Shown: one piece after another, positions 1 through 8,091 of the stretch
Layout: every line of letters starts with the position of its first letter
Numbering within the stretch: the stretch's first letter is position 1
Origin: Thalassoglobus neptunius
GTDB lineage: Bacteria > Planctomycetota > Planctomycetia > Planctomycetales > Planctomycetaceae
Assembly (NCBI RefSeq): GCF_007859735.1
Contig: NZ_SIHI01000001.1
Location: 2,960,171 to 3,024,170 of the forward strand
Length of the DNA: 64,000 bases
Reading direction: 5' to 3'
Translations under genes and position numbers: made by a program
Notes under the pieces: generated by a model
The model's input: only the letters and a program-made list of their open reading frames with translations
What the model was told of the DNA's origin: nothing
Database searches by the model: none

Positions 1-46
1 AACTCGGAAGCAGACTGCTTCGGTCACTCTCTTGGACTTAAATGAG

Positions 47-595
47 TTACCGTCCGACGTCTCCGATTGGGTTTCGCTGCAGTTCAGAATCCGTGCTGCG
101 TTGATGGCAATAAGTCCCATTGCCGTGGACCGACAAGACGTACCCATTCGGTCTGTAAAGTGACCAGAGTCTCTCTTCGCTGTCTCGTTCAAATCTCCGA
201 CAGCTGAGCTGACAACCAAGATCAAACTCAAAACCTGAGAAACCAGTCTTCTCATTCACCGATAACGAGACGATCTTCTGCCCCGACAACCGAGACATGG
301 CTTTCTTAGTGCGTCGAGCCGAAGATGAGCCGGTCGCAAGAGTCTCTTCATTCAGCGTCAATTTCCAATAACAACACCAGAGCCACAGCCACCATTCTCC
401 ACGCACAGTTACCAATCTGCGGGATGCCAACTCTCTAACAACCTGAGACTGTGACTCTGTGACGAAAGGCTCTCGAATCTCAAGAGATGGCTTCCCAAAG
501 TTAATGGACAAGTTTGTCTGGCGACCATACTCAATTCCCCAACATGGGTGACCATAAAGAGGACGAAACCACTTCTCGGGGAATTTCTCACTCAC
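47..595 (-). CDS. conserved hypothetical protein (unknown planctomycete family)
   Basis: A protein of about 182 residues that I do not recognise by function. The sequence looks coding: it has a HPCWGIEYG stretch near the N-terminus, a Trp-rich EWWLWLWCCYW segment in the middle, and FEFDLGCQL plus YVLSVHGNGTY near the C-terminus. This resembles a conserved unknown family I associate with planctomycetes. The open frame extends upstream to 847, but that part only shadows yjbQ on the same strand. I therefore chose the GTG at 595, just past the yjbQ stop, with AGGG about 9 bases upstream. The gene lies directly downstream of yjbQ, so the two are probably co-transcribed. No signal peptide or membrane segment is evident, and it is probably cytoplasmic. 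Confidence 0.65.
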   Translation of the reverse strand: MSEKFPEKWFRPLYGHPCWGIEYGRQTNLSINFGKPSLEIREPFVTESQSQVVRELASRRLVTVRGEWWLWLWCCYWKLTLNEETLATGSSSARRTKKAMSRLSGQKIVSLSVNEKTGFSGFEFDLGCQLSCRRFERDSEERLWSLYRPNGYVLSVHGNGTYCHQRSTDSELQRNPIGDVGR

Positions 596-606
596 GGCTA
601 TGATCC

Positions 607-1041
607 CTACTCCCCGATCATTTTCAACAGCACGCGCTTCCGTCTGCGGCCGTCGAATTCGTAGTAGAAGATGTGTTCCCACGGGCCGAGGTGGAGTTTG
701 CCGTCGGTGATGGCGACGACGACCTCGCGGCCCATGATTTGACGCTTGTGGTGAGCGTCGGCGTTGTCTTCTCCGGTTCGGTTGTGGAGATAGCCTCCTT
801 GTGAAGGGTCGCTGCCGGCGTTGAAGGGGACTATTTCTTCGAGCCATCGCTCGTAGTCAGCGTGCAAGCCGGATTCGTTGTCGTTGATGAAAACACTCGC
901 GGTGATATGCATCGCGTTGACGAGCACGAGGCCATCCTGGATTCCACTCTCAGCGACAAGTTCTTCAACTTGCTGGTGAATTGAGACGATTTGCCGTCGT
1001 TTGGGGATGTCCATCCAGAGTTCTTTTGTGAGTGTCTTCAT
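607..1041 (-). CDS. yjbQ: YjbQ family protein (UPF0047, secondary thiamine-phosphate synthase-like)
   Basis: 144 residues, the usual length of the UPF0047/YjbQ family. The family's conserved C-terminal half is present: [12 protein letters not shown], then D-A-(H)2 within [10 protein letters not shown], then the GKLHLGPWE motif followed by a strand ending in the C-terminal Lys/Arg-rich tail. Family members form compact trimers with a conserved metal/anion pocket. Weak thiamine-phosphate synthase activity has been reported for some, but the physiological role is unsettled, so the enzyme name should be treated as provisional. It starts at an ATG at 1041 and is followed within 12 bases by the unknown gene at 47-595. 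Confidence 0.9.
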   Translation of the reverse strand: MKTLTKELWMDIPKRRQIVSIHQQVEELVAESGIQDGLVLVNAMHITASVFINDNESGLHADYERWLEEIVPFNAGSDPSQGGYLHNRTGEDNADAHHKRQIMGREVVVAITDGKLHLGPWEHIFYYEFDGRRRKRVLLKMIGE

Positions 1042-1668
1042 CGCGTCTTTCTCGCAAAAACATCGCCAGATTCATCAACCGCAGTCCCGATTTGACGAGA
1101 GTGTATAACACATGGATTGTTTCGAATAGAACGCTTGGGAAGTCGCGTCCTGTGAGATCTGACAGAAACATCAGCGAAGCTGGCGAAACGAGTCGAAGTT
1201 TTCGGATTGGAAGCGTAAAATCGGAGGTCGAACGGTCACGAATCCCACACTCGTTGAGTCTCGCAAAGGAATGCTGGAGACCGCGAAATCCCGATTCAAA
1301 TCGGCGTTTTCCGTTCAATCGGAGGCAGAGTGGCGTCGAAAACTTGTCGATCGCCACTGCAAAACTCCGGCAAAACCTGGTGCGTAACTCCCGTCGAAAA
1401 GAACAGTGTTTCTAACCCCCGCACTGATCGTCACTTCGGACACAAAGTACACACTCTCAGCCAACGGGTTTTCGACGCCGCTCAGGCCCTCCAGAATTGC
1501 ATTAAATCGAGAAATTGCATACACTTGCAAATTCTGAAGAAGCGCTGTGAACACAAAAAGTGGCCCACAGATACTACTGCTGCTTTTTATATATAAGAGA
1601 CATGAAAGAGACAGGTTTGCTCTTTCAGCCTGTCAGTAACTGAACCATTTCCAAACTGAATCAGCACA
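1042..1668. other. gene-free interval between yjbQ and dnaN
   Basis: About 630 bases between divergent genes. Open frames on both strands (for example 1032-1415 and 1315-1554) show no recognisable motifs or coding character. It must hold the promoters of yjbQ and of dnaN. An AT-rich TATATATAA stretch at about 1588-1597, 70 bases before dnaN, is a possible -10 region. One near-match to a DnaA box occurs at 1100-1108, but no cluster, so I do not call an origin. Confidence 0.5.
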
Positions 1669-2781
1669 ATGAAGTTGACCTGTTCTCGAAGTCTGTTGGC
1701 CTCTGCACTCCAAATCGTGAGTGGAGCTGTTCCGACGCGATCTCCGAAAGAGATCCTCAAGAATATCAAGTTGAGTCTTGGAGATGGAAAAGCAACTCTG
1801 CTCGGAACTGACCAGGAGGTCGGGATTCGATACGAATTGCTTGATATCGAAACCGATTCGGTGGGCGATGTTCTGCTTCCGTATCAACGGATCACAGCGA
1901 TTCTTCGTGAAGTTCAGGATGACGAAGTCACTCTGGAAGTGAACGAGCAGGCGCTGTGGGTTCGGGCTGGCCAAAGTGAGTTCCGATTGAGTGTCGAAGA
2001 TCCGGTCGAGTTTCCGGATGTCGCGACCTTCGAAGACGAGAGTTACTTCGTCGTTCCTGGAAGGGCACTGAAGACCGGAATTCAACGCACAATCTTCGCG
2101 ACCGATGTGGAAAGCACACGCTACGCCCTCGGAGGGGTGCTTCTCGAAATCGACGGAGACAAGCTCACACTCGCTGCCACGGACAGTCGGCGGCTGGCGG
2201 TCTATCAGACGCACTGCTCGACTCAGGGAGCGGTTTCCGAGGAAGTCAGCCAACCGGTTGTGCCTGCCAAAGCGATGTCGTTGATCGATAAGTCGATTCA
2301 CGACGACGAGCAGGAAATCAAAATCGCGATCCACCAGAACGATATTCTCGTTCAGACGGGATTGTCGACGATCTACGCACGACTGGTCGAAGGTCGGTTC
2401 CCACGCTATCAGGACGTCATTCCCAACGAGTTCCATCAAAAAATCGAGATGGTGACGAGCCCGTTTCTGTCTGCCGTCCGACAAGCAATGATCGTGACGA
2501 ACGACGAAAGTCGAGGTGTTGATTTCAATTTTGAAAGCGGCACACTGACACTCACGAGCGTTGGCCAGGATGTCGGTTCGTCGAAGATTCAATTGCCGAT
2601 CAGCTACGAAGGGGATCAGATTGTCATCACCTTTGATCCGCGATTCGTCCAGGAATTTTTGCGAGTCCTTGATGCTGCCAGCCCGTTGTCGTTGAACCTT
2701 GTCGACGGAAACAGTGCTGCGGTCTTTAAGACAGACGAAAGTTACACCTACGTGGTGATGCCGCTTTCTCGAGATGACTAA
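1669..2781 (+). CDS. dnaN: DNA polymerase III subunit beta (sliding clamp)
   Basis: 370 residues, the usual length for a bacterial beta clamp. It has the three tandem clamp folds (about 1-122, 123-250 and 251-370). The N-terminus reads MKLTCSRSLLASALQ followed by RSPKEILKNIKL, and the C-terminus ends in YTYVVMPLSRDD, the planctomycete form of the family's terminal MP(M)R-type strand. The dimeric clamp encircles DNA and tethers Pol III and other replication and repair partners. It is the first gene of a replication cluster with dciA and gyrB. recF and dnaA are not beside it. Confidence 0.97.
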   Translation: MKLTCSRSLLASALQIVSGAVPTRSPKEILKNIKLSLGDGKATLLGTDQEVGIRYELLDIETDSVGDVLLPYQRITAILREVQDDEVTLEVNEQALWVRAGQSEFRLSVEDPVEFPDVATFEDESYFVVPGRALKTGIQRTIFATDVESTRYALGGVLLEIDGDKLTLAATDSRRLAVYQTHCSTQGAVSEEVSQPVVPAKAMSLIDKSIHDDEQEIKIAIHQNDILVQTGLSTIYARLVEGRFPRYQDVIPNEFHQKIEMVTSPFLSAVRQAMIVTNDESRGVDFNFESGTLTLTSVGQDVGSSKIQLPISYEGDQIVITFDPRFVQEFLRVLDAASPLSLNLVDGNSAAVFKTDESYTYVVMPLSRDD

Positions 2782-2845
2782 TGCGTATCTCGAAGTCGTC
2801 TTCACGAACTCGCACGAGCAACATGCTCTAGATCAGGAGCTGGAA

Positions 2846-3193
2846 ATGAGTCGAATTCCGAAGGAGCGGAGCCGGCCTTATGATCGGACGGAACCGAAAT
2901 CGGTTGGTGATCTCATGGGCGAGTTGATCGCTCTTCGCGGACTTGCCCAAACTCAGTCTCGGCGGCAATTCGAAGAAGTCTGGAGAAAGCTGATTGGTGA
3001 TGACTTTGCAGAGTTGGCAAAAGCGACTGGTCTGAAAAATGGAGTTTTGCAAGTGGTCGTTTCAAATTCTGCGTTGCTGTCCGAACTTGCTTCGTTCCGC
3101 AAGCACGAACTCCTCGAACGATTTCGCACCGAACATGCGGATCTGAAAGTTCGAGACATCAAATTCAAACTGCGCGGCAAACCGACATCGTAG
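2846..3193 (+). CDS. dciA: DciA/DUF721 family protein (probable DnaB helicase loader/operator)
   Basis: About 115 residues, matching the DUF721 family: VWRKLIGDDFAELAKA, then GVLQVVVSNSALLSELASF followed by a KHELLERF helix. DciA proteins are the ancestral bacterial helicase operators that load or activate DnaB where DnaC/DnaI are absent. I prefer the ATG at 2846, which has AGGAG 6 bases upstream. An in-frame ATG at 2774 would overlap the dnaN stop by 8 bases, allowing translational coupling, and would add 24 unremarkable residues. Its place between dnaN and gyrB supports a replication role. The role is inferred from the family, not from catalytic residues. Confidence 0.85.
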   Translation: MSRIPKERSRPYDRTEPKSVGDLMGELIALRGLAQTQSRRQFEEVWRKLIGDDFAELAKATGLKNGVLQVVVSNSALLSELASFRKHELLERFRTEHADLKVRDIKFKLRGKPTS

Positions 3194-3269
3194 TTCTTTA
3201 AGAATGTATTTCGGACTGGTTCGCGCAGCGACAGCCTAGACACACACTTTGTACCCAAGAAATTGATTC

Positions 3270-5846
3270 ATGAGCGATCAAGCCAAGCCTAATCAGTCAG
3301 AAGACTACACTTCAGACACGATTCAGCATCTGGAAGGAATCGAGGGAATTCGCCATCGACCGGCGATGTACATCGGCGGAACGGATTCCTCAGGATTGCA
3401 TCACCTGGTGTATGAAGTCTCGGACAATGTTCTGGATGAATATTCCAATGGCTTCGCAACCACTGCGAATGTCACGATTCATGGAGACGGGTCCATCACT
3501 GTCAGCGATGACGGCCGAGGAATTCCGATTGATGTGATGAAGGACAAAGGAAAGTCCGCGTTAGAGGTCGTCTTCACGGAGATTCACGCGGGCGGGAAGT
3601 TCGACCGGAAAGCATACGCGGTCGGAACCGGTGGTCTGCACGGCGTGGGAATTACAGCGGTCAATGCGTGTTCCGAATGGCTGGAGGTCGAAGTCAGCCG
3701 CGGCGGATTCAAATACCGCATGGAATTCGCACGCGGACGAATGGTGAAAGATCTGACGAAAGGTGGGCCCACAGATCAAACCGGGACGAAAATCACCTTC
3801 AAACCGGACGGAGAGATCTTCCCGAACACGACCTTCAGCTACGACGTGATTCATAAGCGACTGCAGGATTGTGCGTTTTTGAATGCCGGGGTTCGTATTC
3901 TGATTACCGATGAACGAACCGGTCAGTCAGACAAGTTCCATTACGAAGACGGGTTGGCCGAATTCGTTAAATGGATCAACCGAACCGAGAACGTCACTCA
4001 TCCCGATGTGATTCGAATCACGGGAACATTAGAGACCGTTGACGTTGATATCGCTCTTCAGTGGAACGAAGGCTATTCCGAGAGCATTCGATGTTTCGCC
4101 AACGGAATCTCAAACTCGGAAGGGGGAACTCACTTCTCCGGGTTTAAGACAGCTCTGACGAGAACACTCAACAACTATGGGAAAAAGAACAATCTGTTCA
4201 AGGACATGACTCCCAGCGGAGATGATTTCCGCGAGGGGCTGGCTGGAGTGATTACGGTTCGAATTCCGAACCCGCAGTTTGAATCGCAAACGAAGATCAA
4301 GCTGACGAATCCGGAAGTCGACGGGGCTGTGAATTCAGTAGTCGGCGAAGTCCTGTCAAAATATCTCGAGGAGAATCCATCCGTCGCCAAAGCGATCTGT
4401 CAGAAGTCGTTGAGAGCGGCAGAGGCCCGCGAGGCTGCGAAGAAGGCCCGCGATATGGCTCGCAGCCAGACGAAGACCGGTTCGGGCGGGCTCCCTGAAA
4501 AGTTGCGGGATTGCCGAAATCATGATCTCGCGGTTTCGGAGTTGTACCTGGTGGAAGGAGACTCAGCCGGTGGGTCCGCGGATACCGGTCGAGATTCTGC
4601 CCATCAGGCGATTCTTCCACTTCGCGGAAAGATTCTGAACGTCGAAAAAGCGCAGCTGCTCAAAGTTCTTGCGAACACCGAAGTGACAGCAATCTTCAAA
4701 GCTGTTGGAATCACTCCAATGGCAGAAGAGCAGGACATCGCAAAACGTCGGTACGGAAAAATCATTCTGATGACCGATGCGGATGTCGATGGTTCACACA
4801 TTCGCACATTGTTGCTGACCTTCATTTTCCGACACATGCGGGAACTTGTGAAACAGGGCTGTGTTTATATTGCGCAACCGCCGCTCTATCGGGTGCTTCA
4901 AAAAGGGAAACGCAATCAGAAGCCGCGCTACGTTCAAACTCATGAAGAGATGATGCTCGAACTTCTGGAGATTGGGCTACGGGATTCCGAGCTCGTTCTG
5001 CTTCCTCGTGCCGATTTGATCAACCCCGAGACTGATCATCAGGTCGTCACCGAAACTTCCGGAGAGTCTCGCACGCTGACAGAAGGTGAGCTAAAACGAC
5101 TTGCGGAAGTCTTGAGTGGTCTCATTGAACCACTCGAAGCACTTGAACGACGCGGAGTTTCGCTGCGGCGACTGGCGATCGATCATTCGACTGCCGATGG
5201 TTTGCTCCCACGTTTTAGAATCACCCAGGCCAACATCGATCACTGGTTCGCATCCAAGGAAGACGTGGAAGATTTCCTGCAGAAAGAAGAAGAGCAGGGC
5301 CGGCACCATAAAGTTGCCGATGACAAGCTGAAGCCCGCTGAGAACGCCGCTGATTCGAAAGAGGAATCTTCTGGAGAAGAGACGGAAGAAGGATCGGCCG
5401 AAGAGCAATTGACTTTGACCGTTGTCGATCTTTTTGAAGTTCGAACAATCAACAGCGTGCTGAAAGTCCTCAAAGAAGAATTCAATCTGACGCTGAACGA
5501 CTTCCTGACTCCTCCCCCGGTCAACGCGGAGCAGGTCTACCCGTACCAGATCGAGAACTCCGACAATCCGAGAAAGCTGCAGTCGCTGAGAGATTTGGTT
5601 CCCACGCTTCGAGAGATGGGTTCAAAAGGTTTGAACTACACCCGCTTCAAAGGGCTGGGGGAAATGAACCCGGATGAACTCTTCGAAACAGCGATGGATC
5701 CTGAAACGCGACTTCTGATGCAGGTGACGCTCGAAGATGCAGCTGCGGCGGAAGAAATCTTCCGCGTGCTGATGGGAGATCACGTTGAGCCAAGACGTGA
5801 ATTCATCGAAAAGCACGCCCTCGACGTCCGTGACCTGGACGTGTAG
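3270..5846 (+). CDS. gyrB: DNA gyrase subunit B
   Basis: 858 residues. The GHKL ATPase domain carries Glu49 and Asn53 (EVSDNVLDE), the DGRGIP loop and GTGGLHGVG. A transducer domain follows. The Toprim domain has EGDSAGGSA from Glu429, LRGKILNVEKA, and the metal-binding DADVD at 503-507. After Toprim there is an insert of roughly 180 residues (about 560-740) with a very acidic Lys/Glu-rich stretch, comparable in place to the long insert of enterobacterial GyrB. The conserved tail then resumes with YTRFKGLGEMNPDELFETAMDP split over that region. GyrB supplies ATPase function for negative supercoiling with GyrA, which is not in this window. ParE is less likely because of the long insert and the replication-gene context. 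Confidence 0.95.
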   Translation: MSDQAKPNQSEDYTSDTIQHLEGIEGIRHRPAMYIGGTDSSGLHHLVYEVSDNVLDEYSNGFATTANVTIHGDGSITVSDDGRGIPIDVMKDKGKSALEVVFTEIHAGGKFDRKAYAVGTGGLHGVGITAVNACSEWLEVEVSRGGFKYRMEFARGRMVKDLTKGGPTDQTGTKITFKPDGEIFPNTTFSYDVIHKRLQDCAFLNAGVRILITDERTGQSDKFHYEDGLAEFVKWINRTENVTHPDVIRITGTLETVDVDIALQWNEGYSESIRCFANGISNSEGGTHFSGFKTALTRTLNNYGKKNNLFKDMTPSGDDFREGLAGVITVRIPNPQFESQTKIKLTNPEVDGAVNSVVGEVLSKYLEENPSVAKAICQKSLRAAEAREAAKKARDMARSQTKTGSGGLPEKLRDCRNHDLAVSELYLVEGDSAGGSADTGRDSAHQAILPLRGKILNVEKAQLLKVLANTEVTAIFKAVGITPMAEEQDIAKRRYGKIILMTDADVDGSHIRTLLLTFIFRHMRELVKQGCVYIAQPPLYRVLQKGKRNQKPRYVQTHEEMMLELLEIGLRDSELVLLPRADLINPETDHQVVTETSGESRTLTEGELKRLAEVLSGLIEPLEALERRGVSLRRLAIDHSTADGLLPRFRITQANIDHWFASKEDVEDFLQKEEEQGRHHKVADDKLKPAENAADSKEESSGEETEEGSAEEQLTLTVVDLFEVRTINSVLKVLKEEFNLTLNDFLTPPPVNAEQVYPYQIENSDNPRKLQSLRDLVPTLREMGSKGLNYTRFKGLGEMNPDELFETAMDPETRLLMQVTLEDAAAAEEIFRVLMGDHVEPRREFIEKHALDVRDLDV

Positions 5847-5948
5847 AGGACAGCCAGCAGAAATGCAGTCAGCAGGCAAGAGGGGTAACTTCTCCGAATC
5901 GATCGACGATCTTCGGGAGAAGTCCCCGGCCACTTCATCGCGAATAAA

Positions 5949-5976
5949 GGTTCCCCCTTGTCAACAAGGGGAAACC
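5949..5976. terminator. stem-loop between convergent gyrB and infC
   Basis: A 12-base arm (GGTTCCCCCTTG) and its near-perfect complement (CAAGGGGAAACC, one mismatch) flank a TCAA loop. It lies in the 168-base gap between the ends of two convergent genes. There is no clear T-run on either side, so this is a candidate terminator or transcript-end stabiliser rather than a textbook intrinsic terminator. Confidence 0.5.
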
Positions 5977-6014
5977 TGTTCTCAAGTTGTGGATGTGATC
6001 TGCGTCACTTCCGA

Positions 6015-6569
6015 TCAGCTGGGAGCAACCTGTCGGGCGAGCGGTGACAATGTCGCGGACATCACTTTTCCACTTTCCATTCGTGGGTACTGTTCAACAG
6101 TGGCCACATCGGAAAGTTTTTGAATGAACCCTTCGAGAAGTTCGCGCCCAAGATCGTGGTGAGCGTTTTCGCGTCCACGAAACATCACATTGACTTTAAC
6201 TTTGTCACGACGTTCAAGAAACGTCCGGGCTTTCTGGACTTTGACCTGGATGTCGTGATCACCGATCTTTGCCCGCAACCGGATTTGTTTCAATTGCGTT
6301 CGGTGCTGTTTTGGTCCGGCGGATTTTTTCCGCTTCTCATACTGAGCCTTGCTGTAATCCATGATTCGGCAGACAGGAGGTTTCGCGTTTGGGCTCACCT
6401 CGACAAGATCCATACCTGCCTCTTCCGCCAACTCCAAAGCCTTGACGGTTTCCATTTCACCGAGCATTTCGCCTTCTGCATCAACAAGCCGGATGGGTGT
6501 AATCCGGATGTTCTCATTCATTCTCGGACCAGTTTCAGGTGCCCGAGAAGCAGGTTGAGGTTTTCTGAT
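6015..6569 (-). CDS. infC: translation initiation factor IF-3, with ATC start codon
   Basis: About 184 residues covering both IF-3 domains. The N-domain has [34 protein letters not shown] and the linker with KAQYEKRKK. The C-domain begins near [13 protein letters not shown] and continues through [13 protein letters not shown]-3 binds the 30S subunit and discriminates initiator tRNA and start codons. No ATG, GTG or TTG exists between an upstream in-frame TAG and the ATG at 6521, and that ATG lacks a good ribosome site. The ATC at 6569 has AAGGAG at 6582-6577 with a 7-base spacer, so I use it. Rare AUU/AUC/AUA starts are a known autoregulatory feature of infC. rpmI and rplT do not follow; the next gene downstream is convergent gyrB. 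Confidence 0.93.
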   Translation of the reverse strand: MRKPQPASRAPETGPRMNENIRITPIRLVDAEGEMLGEMETVKALELAEEAGMDLVEVSPNAKPPVCRIMDYSKAQYEKRKKSAGPKQHRTQLKQIRLRAKIGDHDIQVKVQKARTFLERRDKVKVNVMFRGRENAHHDLGRELLEGFIQKLSDVATVEQYPRMESGKVMSATLSPLARQVAPS

Positions 6570-6576
6570 CGGAAGT

Positions 6577-6582
6577 CTCCTT
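6577..6582 (-). promoter_or_regulatory. ribosome binding site deciding the infC start
   Basis: AAGGAG on the minus strand, 7 bases before the ATC at 6569. This is the only strong Shine-Dalgarno sequence near the infC N-terminus, and it supports initiation at a non-standard codon. Confidence 0.75.
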
Positions 6583-6603
6583 CTTCTAAACTACTGATGG
6601 GTG

Positions 6604-6670
6604 ATTGGTTCGGTCTAGGCGGATGTGTTACTGACACACCGGATTCACCTGAAACTTGAGATTAACCAAT
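6604..6670 (-). promoter_or_regulatory. possible structured leader of infC
   Basis: Read on the minus strand, ATTGGTT (6670-6664) can pair with AACCAAT (6610-6604), enclosing a smaller hairpin in which TGTGT (6638-6634) and ACACA (6628-6624) flank CAGTA. The element ends about 35 bases before the ATC start of infC. Its position suggests a leader-RNA structure, but the pairing is short and I have no family match. Confidence 0.3.
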
Positions 6671-6912
6671 ATACGATTCAAAATCGGCTCGTAAATTGCA
6701 AAATCTTGTGAAAACTGCTGCAGAAACTCTTTCATTCGGGCAGTTGAAGCGTTCTTGAACCATTTTCAGCTTCATTTTGGATTCACTGAATCGGATCAGT
6801 GACTGAAAATGAGTGTGATGGACGCGGTCTTCTTTCCTGTGCGCAGACTCAAATCTTGCGAGGCAATTCCAAACTCGTGAACCATCAATCATTTCCTAAA
6901 GTCCCTGAAACG

Positions 6913-7254
6913 TCAATTCCAACGTCTGTCTGCAGGAACTTTTTCTTCTCCCAGGACTCGATCCAGCAGAGTTGGCCCTTTCGCAACTGATGGCTGCGAC
7001 GGGGAGGTTTTTTGGCCGCTGGCGCAATCGACGCGCATTTTGCGACCACGAAGGTCGGATCCGTTGAGACGAGCGATTGCTTCTTCAGCATCTTCCCAAC
7101 TGGGCATTCGGACGAATCCAAATCCGCGAGATCGACCCGTCAAAGGGTCCGTCATGAGATCAACTCTCGAAACTCGACCGTACTGTTCAAATCGCGACTT
7201 CAGGTCGACATCAGTCGCATCGTAGGGAAGATTCCCAACGTAAATACTTTGCAT
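6913..7254 (-). CDS. RNA-binding protein with a single RRM domain
   Basis: 113 residues. The RRM occupies about residues 1-80: RNP2 is IYVGNL at residues 4-9 and RNP1 is RGFGFVRM around residues 42-49. A basic, Ser/Pro/Lys-containing tail with a final GEEKVPADRR follows. Small single-RRM proteins of this type occur in cyanobacteria and planctomycetes and bind RNA, some in cold response. I start at the ATG at 7254 because MQSIYVGNL is the canonical RRM start and GAGGAA lies just upstream. The open frame runs further upstream but without family resemblance. It lies upstream of infC on the same strand. Confidence 0.9.
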   Translation of the reverse strand: MQSIYVGNLPYDATDVDLKSRFEQYGRVSRVDLMTDPLTGRSRGFGFVRMPSWEDAEEAIARLNGSDLRGRKMRVDCASGQKTSPSQPSVAKGPTLLDRVLGEEKVPADRRWN

Positions 7255-8091
7255 TGTTTCCTCTATTGCAAAATGACTTCCCGTCATCAGGACGGGACTT
7301 GTTCGGTGGAGAGTCCACCTCGACAAGATTTCTTTAGAAAACGTGGTGCCCAAACCGGAAGTTTTCGACCATTTTTTATAGTCTCTGTGTACTTACTTCA
7401 TTCGAGGGATGCTGCATTCGCTCGTCAGAACTCAGTGCAAACCGACTCGAAAGGAACTCTCAGAGTGATTCGAAATCCGATGAAATGAAGTTGTTTTCCA
7501 ACGACGTTCATCGTTTCGAACTGGGTGAAACGAGCTGCTCTTAAACGAATGTGCAAGCAAAACCAGACTGAAGAACTCACATCTGAAAAACTGTGTGATG
7601 ACTCTGCGGCGAAGAGAAACCTGCCACTTTGATGTGCAGGAAAGTCTCGAATTTCTTCAAAAAGACTGACTCACACAACATTCCAAACTCAGCGGCTCCG
7701 AAGGGCTGATTCCTTCCGGAGAGCGGTTGAGAGAAGAAGCTCTCGAATCGTGATTGCTCAAAATTGAACAAGTTTCTGAGTCAGTGATGTTCGAGAATAT
7801 CGATCTCGACTGAGCATTAATGCACTTTGGCACTACTACGACTACTGTGCACTGACTTGGACTGGTGGACTGAATATTCGTCCTGTTTGCTTGTGCGAAC
7901 TCGGAAATATCGTTTGAAAAAGAGCTCGCAAACAAGCTTTTAAGAGAAGATCGCCCGGTATGGAACAGAAGTTTTCTGCACCACGACACCAAGACTATAT
8001 TCTTTCTTCGGCTGTTTGGCGATAGGAAAATTCCAAAATGTGCTTGATTGTTGATGGATTGGACGCCCTTCGAGACGAATTTTTGAGGACT
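7255..8091. other. long gene-free interval
   Basis: About 840 bases between the RRM gene and the esterase gene, both on the minus strand. Several open frames of 60-150 codons exist (such as 7657-7992), but none has recognisable motifs, a good ribosome site or a neighbour relationship. I cannot identify an RNA gene, although a structured RNA or long leader for the RRM gene cannot be excluded. Confidence 0.4.

Larger units (their letters stand above)
6570..6912. other. gene-free interval between the RRM gene and infC
   Basis: 343 bases between two minus-strand genes. Apart from the infC ribosome site and the inverted repeats noted separately, I see no coding sequence. It is likely to hold the infC promoter and 5' leader. 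Confidence 0.5.

Noticed and set aside
596..847. Upstream extension of the minus-strand frame at 47-595
   Set aside because: Lies wholly within yjbQ in another frame and is Arg/Pro-rich without structure; a shadow.
1100..1108. DnaA-box-like AGTGTATAA upstream of dnaN
   Set aside because: One isolated near-match with a mismatch and no cluster or AT-rich unwinding repeats; not enough for an origin.
7384..7450. Possible third copy of the intergenic hairpin repeat
   Set aside because: Only short matches (such as AGTGCAAACC) align; the pairing arms are absent.
7657..7992. 111-codon minus-strand open frame
   Set aside because: Ser/Cys-rich, no ribosome site, no family motif.
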